The notes: a model not told the origin generated them from the letters alone. A stretch of 64,000 bases of DNA from Shewanella fodinae (GCF_014651955.1 NZ_BMXW01000003.1:62001-126000); one strand, 5' to 3'; shown: positions 18,679 to 28,871, counted from the stretch's first letter. A program made the numbers and translations.

Positions 18679-21072
18679 TTAGTCTTCTAATAGATCGCGG
18701 CAGATCTGTACGAGATCTGACTGCACTGCCGCGGCGGTGACTTCGCGGCCAGCGCCGGGGCCGCGAATGATCAGCGGATTGCCCTGATAAAAGGCACTGC
18801 GGATAACAAACACATTATCACCGGGCGTCAAGTTAGCGTAGGGATGGCTCGGCTCCACCCATTGCAGCGCCACTTCAGCATTGGCGCCCTGCTCGGTGCG
18901 TTCCAATGCCGCCACATAACGCAGCACCTTGCCCTGTTCATTGGCGGCCGCATGTTGCTGTGCCAGTTCACCATCCAGCTCCGGCAAGCGTTGCAGGAAC
19001 TCATCGACTGAAATCTCTGCCAGAGGTGCGGGCACCAGTGAGCTGAGGCGAATATCATCCAGCTCCAGTTCTAGGCCGATTTCCCGAGCCAAAATTAACA
19101 GCTTACGCTGCATATCGCGGCCGGAAAGATCATCGCGTGGGTCTGGTTCAGTAATTCCTAGCACTTTGGCTTCCAGCACCAGTTCCGAGAATGGCCGCAT
19201 GCCGTCATAGTTTTCAAACAGCCAGCACAGTGTGCCGGAAAAAATCCCCCCCACGGCCTGCACCTGGTCACCACTATTATGCAGATCATTGAGCGCATGC
19301 TGCACCGGCAAGCCAGCGCCGCAACTGGCATTGTAGCGCCAGAACAAACGGCGGTTTCCCAACATCTGTTTCAATTCACGATAAAACGCCAACGGCCCAG
19401 AACCAGCCAGCTTGTTGGCGCTGACCATATGGATACCATGGGCAAAAAACTCAGGATATTGCAAGGTCAGGCTGGCACTGGCGCTGATGTCGAGCGCGAT
19501 CAGTTCATCACACGCCAGCGCATCCGCTTGTTCAAACAGATGCTCGTATTGCCACGGCGTGGCTTCGGCCTCGAAGCGTGTCTGCCAGTCAGTCACCGCA
19601 ATACCTGCATTACAAAACAGCGCCTTGCTGGAACTCGCCAGCCCCACCAACACTACCTCAGCTTCCAACTGTCGATTAAGCTGCTGCGCGGATTTGCCAT
19701 ACAGCGTGACCCAGGCTTCACCAATATTGCCAACCCCCAGCAAAATAATACCGATACGTTTACGCGGGCCAGCACAGCGACGATGAACTTTCTGCGTCAG
19801 CAAGGCCACCTGCTGTTGCGGCACCAAGGTTACCAGACTCAACGCATCCTGATACAAAGGCCGGGCTTCACGGCTCAACAGCCGCGCAAAACTGCGCCGA
19901 TACTGTGCGGCGGCGGCACTCACCAAAGCCACCAAGCCAAAACCACGATGACTTTCGACGTCACTGATCCCTAATGCCTCGGTTAGCTGCTGCAGTAGCG
20001 CCAGCAACTGTTTACCTGACTCCAGCGTATAGGCCAATTCATGCTTTTGTTTACCCACTGACCAATGCGCTAAAGGTTGTAACCCGGCATGTTCCAGCGC
20101 TTCTAGCAAGTTTTCCCACGGCGATTGCAATTGCAAGGTGACCGTTAACACTTCATCAAGACTGGTCACCACTGGCGCGCTGGCAACATCGTTTTGCGGT
20201 GCTACCAGCGTAAAATCGGTTTGCGGCGCATAACTGGAGCGCACCGCTAGACTCACCTGCGTGTTATACAGCGGTTGCAGCGTACGGGAATGCAGTACCG
20301 GGGAACCGAGACGTGCCAAGCGGTCTGCCTCTGCCAATGACATGTTTTGCAGTAATCTGGCATCCTGAATTTTGTTGGGATCGGCGTTAAACACCCCTTC
20401 GACGTCAGTCCAGATAGTAACCCGGTCAATATCGGCCAGACTGGCAATCAAGGTGGCACTGAAGTCAGAACCGTTACGCCCCAGCAACAACATTTCACCA
20501 GCCGGATTGGCGCAGATAAAACCGGTGATCACCAAGCGTTCATCGGGATGCTGCTTGAGCATCTGTTGCACTTTGGCACGGGATTCTTCTACCCGAATTT
20601 TGGGTACTGCCGCCTCATCAGCGATAAGCAGACCGCGCGCATCAACGTTACAGGCGGCCACCCCAGATTCACGCAGCAACGCTGCCATCAGCCGGGCAGA
20701 CCAACGTTCACCAAAGCCCACTACCTGATTGCATTGGTAGTCGCTACGCCCATCCAGCGCCAGCAAGCTCATCAGTGTCGCCCGGTCGTTGGCTAAGCGT
20801 TCCCGCAACTGCCGCGCCTGAGAGTTACTCAATAGCTGCTCAATCAGGTTTTGCTGATAATTCATCAGCACCTGCAACTCTTCCTGCCACAGTTGGCCTT
20901 GCTCACGCAGCGCCAGCAACTTGTACAGGAAGTTGGTGGTTTTGCCTGCGGCAGAGACCACTATCAGATCATCAGGCCGCCCGTGGGTCAGCAGGATGTG
21001 GGCCACACGCCGGTAACAGTCAGGATCGGCAAGACTACTACCACCAAATTTATGTAAGTGACTACGTGCCAT
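18679..21072 (-). CDS. metL: Bifunctional aspartokinase II / homoserine dehydrogenase II
   Basis: 797 residues. N-terminal aspartokinase (HKFGGSSLADPDCYRRVA; WTDVEGVFNADPNKI near 240), a central regulatory linker, and C-terminal homoserine dehydrogenase with Rossmann motif ILLGVGNIGEAW (about 450) and SANKLAGSGPLAFYRELK. Catalyses the first and third steps from aspartate towards methionine. The ATG at 21072 is preferred to the TTG one codon before. It follows metB by 18 bases and should be co-transcribed from the MetJ-controlled promoter. Confidence 0.95.
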   Translation of the reverse strand: MARSHLHKFGGSSLADPDCYRRVAHILLTHGRPDDLIVVSAAGKTTNFLYKLLALREQGQLWQEELQVLMNYQQNLIEQLLSNSQARQLRERLANDRATLMSLLALDGRSDYQCNQVVGFGERWSARLMAALLRESGVAACNVDARGLLIADEAAVPKIRVEESRAKVQQMLKQHPDERLVITGFICANPAGEMLLLGRNGSDFSATLIASLADIDRVTIWTDVEGVFNADPNKIQDARLLQNMSLAEADRLARLGSPVLHSRTLQPLYNTQVSLAVRSSYAPQTDFTLVAPQNDVASAPVVTSLDEVLTVTLQLQSPWENLLEALEHAGLQPLAHWSVGKQKHELAYTLESGKQLLALLQQLTEALGISDVESHRGFGLVALVSAAAAQYRRSFARLLSREARPLYQDALSLVTLVPQQQVALLTQKVHRRCAGPRKRIGIILLGVGNIGEAWVTLYGKSAQQLNRQLEAEVVLVGLASSSKALFCNAGIAVTDWQTRFEAEATPWQYEHLFEQADALACDELIALDISASASLTLQYPEFFAHGIHMVSANKLAGSGPLAFYRELKQMLGNRRLFWRYNASCGAGLPVQHALNDLHNSGDQVQAVGGIFSGTLCWLFENYDGMRPFSELVLEAKVLGITEPDPRDDLSGRDMQRKLLILAREIGLELELDDIRLSSLVPAPLAEISVDEFLQRLPELDGELAQQHAAANEQGKVLRYVAALERTEQGANAEVALQWVEPSHPYANLTPGDNVFVIRSAFYQGNPLIIRGPGAGREVTAAAVQSDLVQICRDLLED

Positions 21073-21090
21073 CAATTAATGCTCCCCAAC

Positions 21091-22251
21091 TCAACAGGCG
21101 GCAACGGCTGCCAGACCGGCAGCAATATCGTCCAACAGATCCTGTGGATCTTCGATACCAACGGACAAACGAATCAGGGTATCTTTAATGCCCGCTTCAG
21201 CACGGGCGGCCGGCTCCATCGCGCGGTGAGTCATTGTAGCAGGGACTGCCACCAGACTTTCTACACCACCGAGACTTTCTGCGACCGAAAAATAACGTAA
21301 CGCACCGAGAAATGCCGTCACCTGCGCTTCACCGCCCGTCAACTCAAAACTGACCATAGCACCGAAGCCCTGCTGCTGTCTGGCAGCGATTTCGTGACCG
21401 GGATGCGTTGCTAATCCGGGATAATATACCTGCTGCACCTGGGCACTGTGTTGCAACAACTCGACAATTTTAGCGGCATTACTCTGATGCTGCTCAATGC
21501 GTAATGCCAATGTCCGTAAACCACGCAATGTCAGATAGCTGTCAAACGCGCCGCCGGTTAATCCCAGCGTGTTCGACCACCAATGCAGTTGCTCCGCCAA
21601 TGCAGGCTCTTTAGCGATCACCGCGCCACCGACCACGTCACTATGACCGTTGAGGTATTTAGTGGTGGAGTGCACCACGATATCGGCACCGAGCAGCAAA
21701 GGTTGCTGCAACGCGGGTGACAAAAAGGTGTTATCTGCCACCAGTAGCGCCCCAACGGCTTGGCAAGCAGCGGCGATGGCGGCAATATCAATGACTCGCA
21801 ACAAAGGATTCGAGGGCGTTTCAATCCATACCATCTTCGGCTTACGGGCAATGGCCTGTTGCAGCGCTGCTGTATCGGTTTGATCCACTATTGCCAGTTG
21901 AAATTGGCCCTTTTTAGCCAGATTGGTAAATAGTCGATAACATCCACCATAGCAGTCGTTTGGCACCACCAGCAGATCCTCGGGGCTAAGCAGGCTGACC
22001 ACCAGCGTCACCGCCGCCATACCACTGGTGGTGATCACTGCCGGACAACCCTGTTCCAGTTCACCAATCGCATTACCAAGAATACTGCGAGTGGGATTAC
22101 CGGAACGGCTGTAATCAAACTGCCTTGGCGTTGTGTGACCATCAAAAGCGTAGTTGGTTGAAAGATAGATGGGCGGAACCACAGCACCATGCTGGCTATC
22201 GGACTCAATCCCCTGACGGACGGCAATCGTCGCCATTTTCCGTGCTGTCAT
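21091..22251 (-). CDS. metB: Cystathionine gamma-synthase MetB
   Basis: 386 residues, normal for the family. PLP-dependent Cys/Met fold: RSGNPTRSILGNAIGELE, the PLP-lysine region VVHSTTKYLNGHSDVVGG (about 195-212), and C-terminal SVAESLGGVESLVAVPATMTH. Joins O-succinylhomoserine and cysteine to cystathionine. GAGGAGCC lies before the ATG. First gene of metBL and divergent from metJ, with met boxes in the shared region. Confidence 0.95.
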   Translation of the reverse strand: MTARKMATIAVRQGIESDSQHGAVVPPIYLSTNYAFDGHTTPRQFDYSRSGNPTRSILGNAIGELEQGCPAVITTSGMAAVTLVVSLLSPEDLLVVPNDCYGGCYRLFTNLAKKGQFQLAIVDQTDTAALQQAIARKPKMVWIETPSNPLLRVIDIAAIAAACQAVGALLVADNTFLSPALQQPLLLGADIVVHSTTKYLNGHSDVVGGAVIAKEPALAEQLHWWSNTLGLTGGAFDSYLTLRGLRTLALRIEQHQSNAAKIVELLQHSAQVQQVYYPGLATHPGHEIAARQQQGFGAMVSFELTGGEAQVTAFLGALRYFSVAESLGGVESLVAVPATMTHRAMEPAARAEAGIKDTLIRLSVGIEDPQDLLDDIAAGLAAVAAC

Positions 22252-22288
22252 TTTTGGCTCCTCAAATGCTTTACAAGAAACACCATAA

Positions 22289-22366
22289 AGATGTCTGGAT
22301 GGCTAAATTCTACCAACTCCCCCCTTGGCGTCAATAGGCATAAAGACGTTTAGACGTCCAAATGTA
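22289..22366. promoter_or_regulatory. MetJ operators in the metB-metJ divergent region
   Basis: Strong tandem boxes AAGACGTT (22343), TAGACGTC (22351) and weaker CAAATGTA (22359). A second group nearer metB has AGATGTCT (22289, one mismatch to AGACGTCT) and the weak GGATGGCT (22297). The arrangement predicts repression of metBL and autoregulation of metJ. Confidence 0.85.
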
Positions 22367-22466
22367 TAGAATTCCATTTTTGTGATACAGTATTACGACC
22401 CGAGATTTGACTGTAGGGTGTAAGAGTTTAAAATCGGCAGCGAATTAGTGACATAGCAGGTGCAAC

Positions 22467-22781
22467 ATGACTGAATGGAATGGCGAATACATCAGCCCCT
22501 ACGCTGAGCACGGGAAGAAAAACGAACAAGTAAAAAAAATCACTGTGTCTATTCCGCTGAAAGTACTGAAAGTGCTGACGGATGAACGCACTCGTCGCCA
22601 GGTCAACAACCTGCGTCATGCCACTAACAGTGAGCTGCTGTGTGAAGCATTTCTGCATGCCTACACTGGCCAGCCGTTACCCAACGATGAAGACTTGTCC
22701 AAAGATCAGCCCGACAGTATCCCGGCGGAAGCCAAGCAGATGATGGAAGATATGGGCATCGAATGGGAAGAAATGGAGTAA
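22467..22781 (+). CDS. metJ: Methionine repressor MetJ
   Basis: 104 residues, essentially the standard MetJ. Ribbon-helix-helix DNA-binding part [20 protein letters not shown] and [25 protein letters not shown]. It binds S-adenosylmethionine as corepressor and recognises tandem AGACGTCT boxes, which are visible at metF and metB here. Confidence 0.97.
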   Translation: MTEWNGEYISPYAEHGKKNEQVKKITVSIPLKVLKVLTDERTRRQVNNLRHATNSELLCEAFLHAYTGQPLPNDEDLSKDQPDSIPAEAKQMMEDMGIEWEEME

Positions 22782-22849
22782 ATGTGCCGTTTCCCAAGCC
22801 ACCCTTATTTTACTGATAGCCGGGAGTTTCCCGGCGTTACTTCGTTGTT

Positions 22850-23587
22850 ATGTGGTCGTTGATCGATCCTGTTACCTTATTGCTGGCATCGCTGATTATT
22901 GTCATCGGTGCCGTGACGCAAAGTCTGTTAGGCTTCGGTCTGGCAGTCGTTTCTACCCCGCTACTTTATATTGTTGACCCGGAACTGGTGCCAGTACCGG
23001 TGATTATTCTGAGCTTTTCCATTGCGTTGCTAACACTGCTGCGCGAGCGCGGCAATCTGGAACTGGGCGGATTGCAATACGCATTGGCCGGGCGGATTCC
23101 CGGCAGCTTGTTGGGGGTCACGTTGCTATTGGCGCCGCGCGCGGTGCTGGGCTTGATTATCGCGGTCATTGTTGGCGCCGCAGTAGTGGTGAGCTTGAAG
23201 AAATTCAGCGTCGCCGTCACCCGTCGCAACCTGTTTATTGCCGGTGCCTTTTCGGGCATATTCGGGACGGTAGCAGGTATCGGTGGCCCGCCGATGGCAT
23301 TGCTGCTCACGGGGCGCGAAGCCGGTAAATTCCGTGCGGCGTTGTCGGCATTTTTTATGGTGAGCACCTGTATCAGTCTGCTGATTTTGGCGCTGTCCGG
23401 TATGGTCAGTTGGCGCGACTTGTTGTTATCTGTGCTGTTATTACCGGCGGTAGTGCTGGGATTTCTCGCCTCAGGCATCTTGTTACCCCGAGTAGATAAA
23501 CGCCGTACCCGCCTGCTGACATTAGCGCTGTGTGGCGCCAGCGCATTATTGCTAGCACTCAAATCCTTGTGGGCGTTGCTATCCTGA
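22850..23587 (+). CDS. TauE/SafE-family membrane transporter
   Basis: 245 residues with about eight hydrophobic segments in two internally similar halves (GAVTQSLLGFGLAVVSTPLL; GIFGTVAGIGGPPMALLLTG). This family is linked to export or import of sulfite, sulfoacetate and related anions. It sits between metJ and the psr genes, so export of a sulfur oxyanion is plausible but not shown. Terminator hairpin overlaps its stop codon. Confidence 0.82.
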   Translation: MWSLIDPVTLLLASLIIVIGAVTQSLLGFGLAVVSTPLLYIVDPELVPVPVIILSFSIALLTLLRERGNLELGGLQYALAGRIPGSLLGVTLLLAPRAVLGLIIAVIVGAAVVVSLKKFSVAVTRRNLFIAGAFSGIFGTVAGIGGPPMALLLTGREAGKFRAALSAFFMVSTCISLLILALSGMVSWRDLLLSVLLLPAVVLGFLASGILLPRVDKRRTRLLTLALCGASALLLALKSLWALLS

Positions 23588-23603
23588 CAACGCCCTTGTT
23601 GTT
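23571..23603 (+). terminator. Terminator overlapping the TauE/SafE stop codon
   Basis: GGGCGTTG at 23571-23578 pairs with CAACGCCC at 23588-23595, followed by TTGTTGTTT. Confidence 0.7.
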
Positions 23604-23607
23604 TCAC

Positions 23608-24807
23608 CTAGAAGTGATACGAGGTCTGTAACGCGCCGCCGATAGCGTTATCGCTGCCAAACATCCCAGTCAGATCTAATCTAAAGAATTTGCCGATAGC
23701 GATACCCGTTCCCACTGAATAGATATCGGTGGTGACATCGTTGAGATCCTGGCGATAACCAAGTCGTAACGCTAGCCAGTCAGTGGCTTTCACTTCACCG
23801 CCAACCCGCCAATATTTCGGCCCGTCCAGCTCGGCAAACTTGTTGTTTTCCGTCAAGTCGATATCACTGGTTAACATCACTGCCCGCCATTCATAAGCGA
23901 TACCAGCAGTTACCATGGGTTTGATTTGGTAGGTTAATTGCTGGCCTTCGGAAACCATGGTCTGCATGTCTTGCTTCACCAAGTTGCGACCACTGAGCCC
24001 CACGGTCAGCCCCGGCATGGGTTGCAACGCAATCCCAACATCCAGGTTAAAACCTGTGTCATCGTTACGATAATCATCACTGTCGAAATCACTAACATCA
24101 AAATTGTTGGCTGACACGGCATAATTGAACGTATCCAGCCGCTGCAATTTAGGGGTAATCCCGACGGTGAGCGGCATATTCGCCACAGTGAAGCCACTGC
24201 TCAGCGCCACACCGACATCAGAAACCGCGCCGGCAATCACGCGCCCTTGAGACGACAAGTCATCCAGCGACGGCGGATTTAGCGGATCCAGCGTGCTCAG
24301 TAACGACAGATCGGACTCACTGATATCGGCCAACGCAAAGCCATCGAGATAACTCTTAGCGATGATAGCAACCGACAGGCGCTTACTAGAGGGCAGCACC
24401 ACCGCAAGCCCCAAACCAGCACTGGCGTAAGCGCTATTGCCGACTAATGATTGTAAGTTTCCCAAGAGCTGATCGCGATAATGGATCATTCCCTCTACAT
24501 CGCGGTTATCTATCGCCAGTTCCAAAGCGTCATAGTTATCTTGCACATCATCAAACTTATCGACCATTTTGTCTTTATCGGCACCATCAGCACCTAATGT
24601 TGGCAACAGCAGGCTCACGTCTTCGCTCTGGCGCTCCGTTAGGCTCAATAATGCCGGATTGATAAAACCCGCTACCATTCTGTCACCTGCCGCCACACCC
24701 GCGCCGCCCATGGCATCGGTTCTGGCTTCATACACATCTTGCCCGGCCCATAATGGCCCACAACTTAATGTCGTGGCGCATAGCAACGCCAGCATCTTCA
24801 GTTTCAT
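23608..24807 (-). CDS. TraF-like outer-membrane protein (TraF_2 family)
   Basis: About 399 residues: signal peptide, then an N-terminal region with YEARTDAMGGAGVAAGDRMVAGFINPALLS, as in FadL/OmpP1-like barrels annotated as conjugal transfer protein TraF. The C-terminus alternates polar and hydrophobic residues and ends in Phe (LQTSYHF), as for outer-membrane barrels. No conjugation gene is near, so the TraF name should not be taken as function. Start at 24807 with GGGGAG upstream; ten extra codons are possible. Confidence 0.72.
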   Translation of the reverse strand: MKLKMLALLCATTLSCGPLWAGQDVYEARTDAMGGAGVAAGDRMVAGFINPALLSLTERQSEDVSLLLPTLGADGADKDKMVDKFDDVQDNYDALELAIDNRDVEGMIHYRDQLLGNLQSLVGNSAYASAGLGLAVVLPSSKRLSVAIIAKSYLDGFALADISESDLSLLSTLDPLNPPSLDDLSSQGRVIAGAVSDVGVALSSGFTVANMPLTVGITPKLQRLDTFNYAVSANNFDVSDFDSDDYRNDDTGFNLDVGIALQPMPGLTVGLSGRNLVKQDMQTMVSEGQQLTYQIKPMVTAGIAYEWRAVMLTSDIDLTENNKFAELDGPKYWRVGGEVKATDWLALRLGYRQDLNDVTTDIYSVGTGIAIGKFFRLDLTGMFGSDNAIGGALQTSYHF

Positions 24808-24881
24808 CTCGCTTCTCCCCAGCCGCTGTTTGTTCAATTAAAGATAGTTGTTACCCAATGACTCTCCAGAAAAAGCGACAC

Positions 24882-24910
24882 AAAAAAGCCCCCGCTAAAG
24901 CGAGGGCTTT
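24882..24910 (-). terminator. Terminator of the psrABC operon
   Basis: On the minus strand AAAGCCCTCGC pairs with GCGGGGGCTTT (one mismatch), loop TTTA, followed by a T-run, 22 bases after the psrC stop. Confidence 0.88.
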
Positions 24911-24931
24911 GATTTCCATCACATAAATGAT

Positions 24932-25870
24932 TTACCCAAGATAACTTTGTCCCGCATACAGGATGAAGTGTCTTAGTGCCAGCACTCCGGTTAGGCTACA
25001 CAGCGCCCCTAGCAGCATGACGCCTTTGCCATGACGTTGCTGCGCCGGTAACAGCAGCGATAACAGCGGCACCCCAAAACCAACTGCCACCACCAATGTC
25101 CAGAAAACCGCAGCCCAAGTGCCAGTTGTCAGTGATGCCAGTGCGGCAGCAGCAGCGCCACCCTTGAAGTACAGGCCACAAAACAGCATGAACAGGAACA
25201 GCATCTCGATGCCCACGACTGGCAATTCAATACCGTGCATACGACCAAGCTCATGATCATGCGCCGGAGTTTTGAACAACAGCAGTGCTACAACTGCATT
25301 GGCGGCTGCACCTGCAGAAATCCCTGACACCAAAAACAGCGCTGGCAGAATCGCGGTATTGAGCATCGGATAGATGTTCATCGCCGAGATCAGGAAACCG
25401 GTGTAAGCACCCACGATCACCGCTAGCGCAAACAACAACGTTTCCATTGGTTTTCTGAGACCATTCAGCACATCGGCCAGTCCTTGCAGGAAGCCCAAAC
25501 CGATAGTTGCCAGTTGCCCCCGGAATACCACCAGTGCATACAGGAAGGTCAACGGAATAAAGACCAATAACGCCAACACCCCGATAGACATCACTGACGT
25601 GAAGTTATAGTTAACGAGGATCAACCAGAAATGGAACGGCCGAGTCAGGTCAAAGACCAGACATAACATTCCCAGACAGATAGCCACGGGTGCAATGAGT
25701 GCAGCGGCCTTGAGGACGGGACTCTCCTCACGGTCACCCTTTACCCAGCGCATCGCGATGGCAATCAGTAAACTGCCTGCAGAAAGCCCGGCCAGAAACA
25801 GGTATACGGCAATCACCCAATGCCAAGTCACAGGATTGTACTGTGACATATCACCCCAGATATTGTTCAT
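24932..25870 (-). CDS. psrC: Polysulfide/thiosulfate reductase membrane subunit (NrfD/PsrC family)
   Basis: 312 residues with about eight membrane helices. N-terminal WHWVIAVYLFLAGLSAGSLLIA is typical of the NrfD/PsrC family. It oxidises menaquinol and passes electrons to PsrB. Its ATG overlaps the psrB stop as ATGA. Length and helix number fit the PsrC type with no haem; PhsC-type cytochrome b subunits look different. Confidence 0.9.
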   Translation of the reverse strand: MNNIWGDMSQYNPVTWHWVIAVYLFLAGLSAGSLLIAIAMRWVKGDREESPVLKAAALIAPVAICLGMLCLVFDLTRPFHFWLILVNYNFTSVMSIGVLALLVFIPLTFLYALVVFRGQLATIGLGFLQGLADVLNGLRKPMETLLFALAVIVGAYTGFLISAMNIYPMLNTAILPALFLVSGISAGAAANAVVALLLFKTPAHDHELGRMHGIELPVVGIEMLFLFMLFCGLYFKGGAAAAALASLTTGTWAAVFWTLVVAVGFGVPLLSLLLPAQQRHGKGVMLLGALCSLTGVLALRHFILYAGQSYLG

Positions 25871-26439
25871 GCTTCAATCCCTCCTTTGCGGGCAGGAATA
25901 CGGTAAACCCTTGGTTGCGTACCAAGATGGACTTTTTCGCGATAGGTTGGCGCGCTGTTCAGCAGTTTGCTCACGTCGCTATTGGCGTCATTGGCATCGC
26001 CAAACACCAAGGCATTGGTGGGGCACACAGTGACACAGGCAGGTTGTTCGCCACGTGCCAATCGGGTGTCTGTACAGAAGTTACACTTATCTGCCGTCAA
26101 GGTGACCGGGTTGATAAAGCGCACTTTGTATGGGCAGGCAGCAATGCAGTATTGACAACCTATACATTTTTCGTGGTTGATGGTGACAATGCCATCATCG
26201 TTCACGTAGGCCGCGCCGGTGGGACACACCTTAACGCAAGGCGCGTTTTCACACTGCTGACAAGATACTCGATCAAACTTAAAGTGTAAGTCTGGTACCT
26301 CACCATAGGGCCCTTCAACCCTCACCTGTAGCCGAGTGACTCCGTCTGGAACTTGGTTTTCGCTGCGGCAGGCAACATTGCACGCCTGACAACCGATGCA
26401 CTTGTTTTCATCGTGCACCATGACGTATCTCTTATTCAT
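25867..26439 (-). CDS. psrB: Polysulfide/thiosulfate reductase iron-sulfur subunit
   Basis: 190 residues with sixteen cysteines in four ferredoxin-type groups: CIGCQACNVAC (about 14-24), CQQCENAPCVKVCP, CIGCQYCIAACP and CNFCTDTRLA...CVTVCP. These bind four [4Fe-4S] clusters that carry electrons from PsrC to PsrA. GGAGG with six bases to the ATG at 26439 favours this start; an ATG one codon earlier is possible. No signal peptide; it should be exported with PsrA through Tat. Confidence 0.92.
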   Translation of the reverse strand: MNKRYVMVHDENKCIGCQACNVACRSENQVPDGVTRLQVRVEGPYGEVPDLHFKFDRVSCQQCENAPCVKVCPTGAAYVNDDGIVTINHEKCIGCQYCIAACPYKVRFINPVTLTADKCNFCTDTRLARGEQPACVTVCPTNALVFGDANDANSDVSKLLNSAPTYREKVHLGTQPRVYRIPARKGGIEA

Positions 26440-26452
26440 CATCAGCCTCCGA

Positions 26453-28732
26453 TTATACCTTTTCCAGTTTCACGCCAGTGGTGTGTACACACGCACCACA
26501 TACCGGTGCGGTGACGTGAGGCAGCAGGTTGCCACAGTGCACCCCTTTGTCACTGATGCGGATTGATTCCTGATTTTTAGAACCAAAGCCCATATAGGCA
26601 AAGACGGTGTCAGGGCGAATGCCCTTGGTAACCAACGCCTGACCAATTTCACTGCCGACACTGGAGGTCAAACGGATGTTGTCACCCGTCTTGATACCAT
26701 GCTTAGCAGCAGTTTCAGGATGGATCCACACCGCATTATCTGACATTAAATTGGCGAGGAAAGGCACTTGTTGTGTGCCAGCATTGGTATGAACGGCTAC
26801 TTTTCCTTGGATAAAGTACAGCTCATTAGATTGTTTAAATGACACATCTCGGTATTTGATAGCACCACGTCCAGGCGCAATTTTCTCGACTTCCTCAGAA
26901 TACAGTTCAATTTTCCCAGAGGCGGTTTTGAACTTAAGTGCACTGCCATAGGTGCCGTCTTCATCAACCGGACGAGCATTAGCAAATTTTGCAGTAAATG
27001 CAGCCACCATTTCTGGTTCTCTCAACATCAATGGCACGCCATAGCTGACATAGCCCTTGTGCTTGATTTGCTTCAACAAGGCGTCATCTTTATTCACCTG
27101 CGCCAATTGCAGTGTCTGTACATCTTCCCAAGGGAAATATTGTTCCAGCCCTAATTTAACGCCTAACTCGCGGAAGATTTGCCAGGCAGGCTTGGTATCA
27201 CCAATCACGTCGACAACTTGTTGGCGTACATAATAAGCCGGGTTTTTGCCAGACTTGTCTTTGACTTCTTCATCACGTTCCAGATAGGTACATTCAGGCA
27301 AGAAGTAATCGGCATAAGCGGCTGTTTCACTGACATACAAATCACAGCATACGACCAGATCCATCTGCTTTAGCGCCTGTTCCACTTTGGCGCGATCGGT
27401 CATGGTCTGCATCGGATTGGTACGAGTCATCACCCAGCCATGTATGGCATAGGGTTTATTGGTATTGACGGTGTCAATAATGGACTGATATATCCCGCCC
27501 ATCTTCCACAGCAAGGCGTATTGTTCATCCATTTGATCAATGCGTTTAGCATTAGGTTTAGGGATATTAACACCTGGTTTTGCCAGTTCTGGAGCAACAG
27601 CCTCGCCTGCAAATTTATTGTAGGTCGCCGCCTTTTTGCCCATAAAATATCCACCTTTACGTTCGATATTTCCCAGCAAAACGTTAACGGCAAAAATCGC
27701 CCGGCGGAAATCCAGTTCTTCAGGTGTAAAAGTGCTGCGGTGTCCAGAATTGATCATTGCATGCGGCGCGGCTTGCGCCAGTTCACGAGCAATACGGCGA
27801 ATATCCTTGGCAGGCACATCACTGAGCGATTCTGCCCATTCAGGCGTGTATTCGGCCATCTGTGATGCAAACGGTTCAAAGCCTTCAACATATTGATCTA
27901 CAAATGCTTTATCGAACAGTTTTTCTTCAATCAGCACATGGCTTATTGCCAAAGCTACCGCAATATCGGTGCCTGGACGGATAGGAAGCCATTCATCAGA
28001 TTTAGCGGCTACCATCGAAAAACGCGGGTCAAATACCACCAGTTTGGCGTGTTTGTCCATCTGTGCTCTCATCAGTGCACGACTTTCAGACATATCCAAA
28101 CCTTCATACAGGTTATGACCAAAGTTGATCACATAACGGCTATTGCCAATATCCCGCTTCATGCCAGTACCAAACATCACATCACTAGCGACTTCCATTC
28201 CCACCGGGCAGGTGGTTAAGTGGGTCAGTGTATTCGGACTACCAAAAGCCTTGGCTAAATCAAACAAATAGGTGTGTTCCGAACCTGACTTGGAAGAAAA
28301 CACCACAGTTTCTGGGCCATATTTGCTTTTCAGCTCGTTCAGTTTGGTGGCGATCTCGCTGTAGGCTTGTTCCCAACTGATGGTCTGCCATTTGCCTTCG
28401 CCACGCTCACCCACGCGTTTCATCGGCTTAACAATACGTTGTGGATCATACAGCAGACTGTGACCCGCACCGCCGCGGGCGCAGACTTTACCACCGAAGG
28501 ATTTGGCTTCGGTGTTACCTTGGATAAATACCGTTTTACCATCCACTACCCGGGCAGAGATAGGGCAGCGGGTGGAACACATTTCACAGATACTGGGCAC
28601 CGCTTCAGCACTGCCGCTCAGAGCCGGCGCACCGACCGCAGCAATGGAGCCGGGGATAACGCCAGTTAAGGCACAGGAAGCACCGGTTGCGCCTGCACCT
28701 TTAAGGAAAGCCCGTCGATCAAGCTTTATCAT
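26453..28732 (-). CDS. psrA: Molybdopterin polysulfide/thiosulfate reductase catalytic subunit
   Basis: 759 residues. Tat signal DRRAFLKG at the N-terminus. [4Fe-4S] motif CEMCSTRCP...CARGG (about 49-86). Molybdenum ligand cysteine in LTTCPVGMEVASD. C-terminal MGD-binding part (NAVWIHPETAAKHGIKTGD; CVHTTGVKLE). Size and motifs match PsrA/PhsA. Homologous Shewanella psrABC is reported to reduce thiosulfate and polysulfide to sulfide. GGAGGTTAACC before the ATG. It diverges from the OTR operon and is probably controlled with it. Confidence 0.92.
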   Translation of the reverse strand: MIKLDRRAFLKGAGATGASCALTGVIPGSIAAVGAPALSGSAEAVPSICEMCSTRCPISARVVDGKTVFIQGNTEAKSFGGKVCARGGAGHSLLYDPQRIVKPMKRVGERGEGKWQTISWEQAYSEIATKLNELKSKYGPETVVFSSKSGSEHTYLFDLAKAFGSPNTLTHLTTCPVGMEVASDVMFGTGMKRDIGNSRYVINFGHNLYEGLDMSESRALMRAQMDKHAKLVVFDPRFSMVAAKSDEWLPIRPGTDIAVALAISHVLIEEKLFDKAFVDQYVEGFEPFASQMAEYTPEWAESLSDVPAKDIRRIARELAQAAPHAMINSGHRSTFTPEELDFRRAIFAVNVLLGNIERKGGYFMGKKAATYNKFAGEAVAPELAKPGVNIPKPNAKRIDQMDEQYALLWKMGGIYQSIIDTVNTNKPYAIHGWVMTRTNPMQTMTDRAKVEQALKQMDLVVCCDLYVSETAAYADYFLPECTYLERDEEVKDKSGKNPAYYVRQQVVDVIGDTKPAWQIFRELGVKLGLEQYFPWEDVQTLQLAQVNKDDALLKQIKHKGYVSYGVPLMLREPEMVAAFTAKFANARPVDEDGTYGSALKFKTASGKIELYSEEVEKIAPGRGAIKYRDVSFKQSNELYFIQGKVAVHTNAGTQQVPFLANLMSDNAVWIHPETAAKHGIKTGDNIRLTSSVGSEIGQALVTKGIRPDTVFAYMGFGSKNQESIRISDKGVHCGNLLPHVTAPVCGACVHTTGVKLEKV

Positions 28733-28871
28733 GGTTAACCTCCATCATCTTCCATGGAAGACGAATAGTTCACTCGGAATCATTTTTACTCAGACGCATT
28801 GCACGGGTTATATCGCAACTGCATCTGCGCGGATTTCGAGTAGATTGTTAATCCATGAATATTCTGTGGGT

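Noticed and set aside
23608-24807. Conjugation system suggested by TraF similarity
   Set aside because: No other transfer gene is present; TraF_2-type proteins are common chromosomal outer-membrane proteins.
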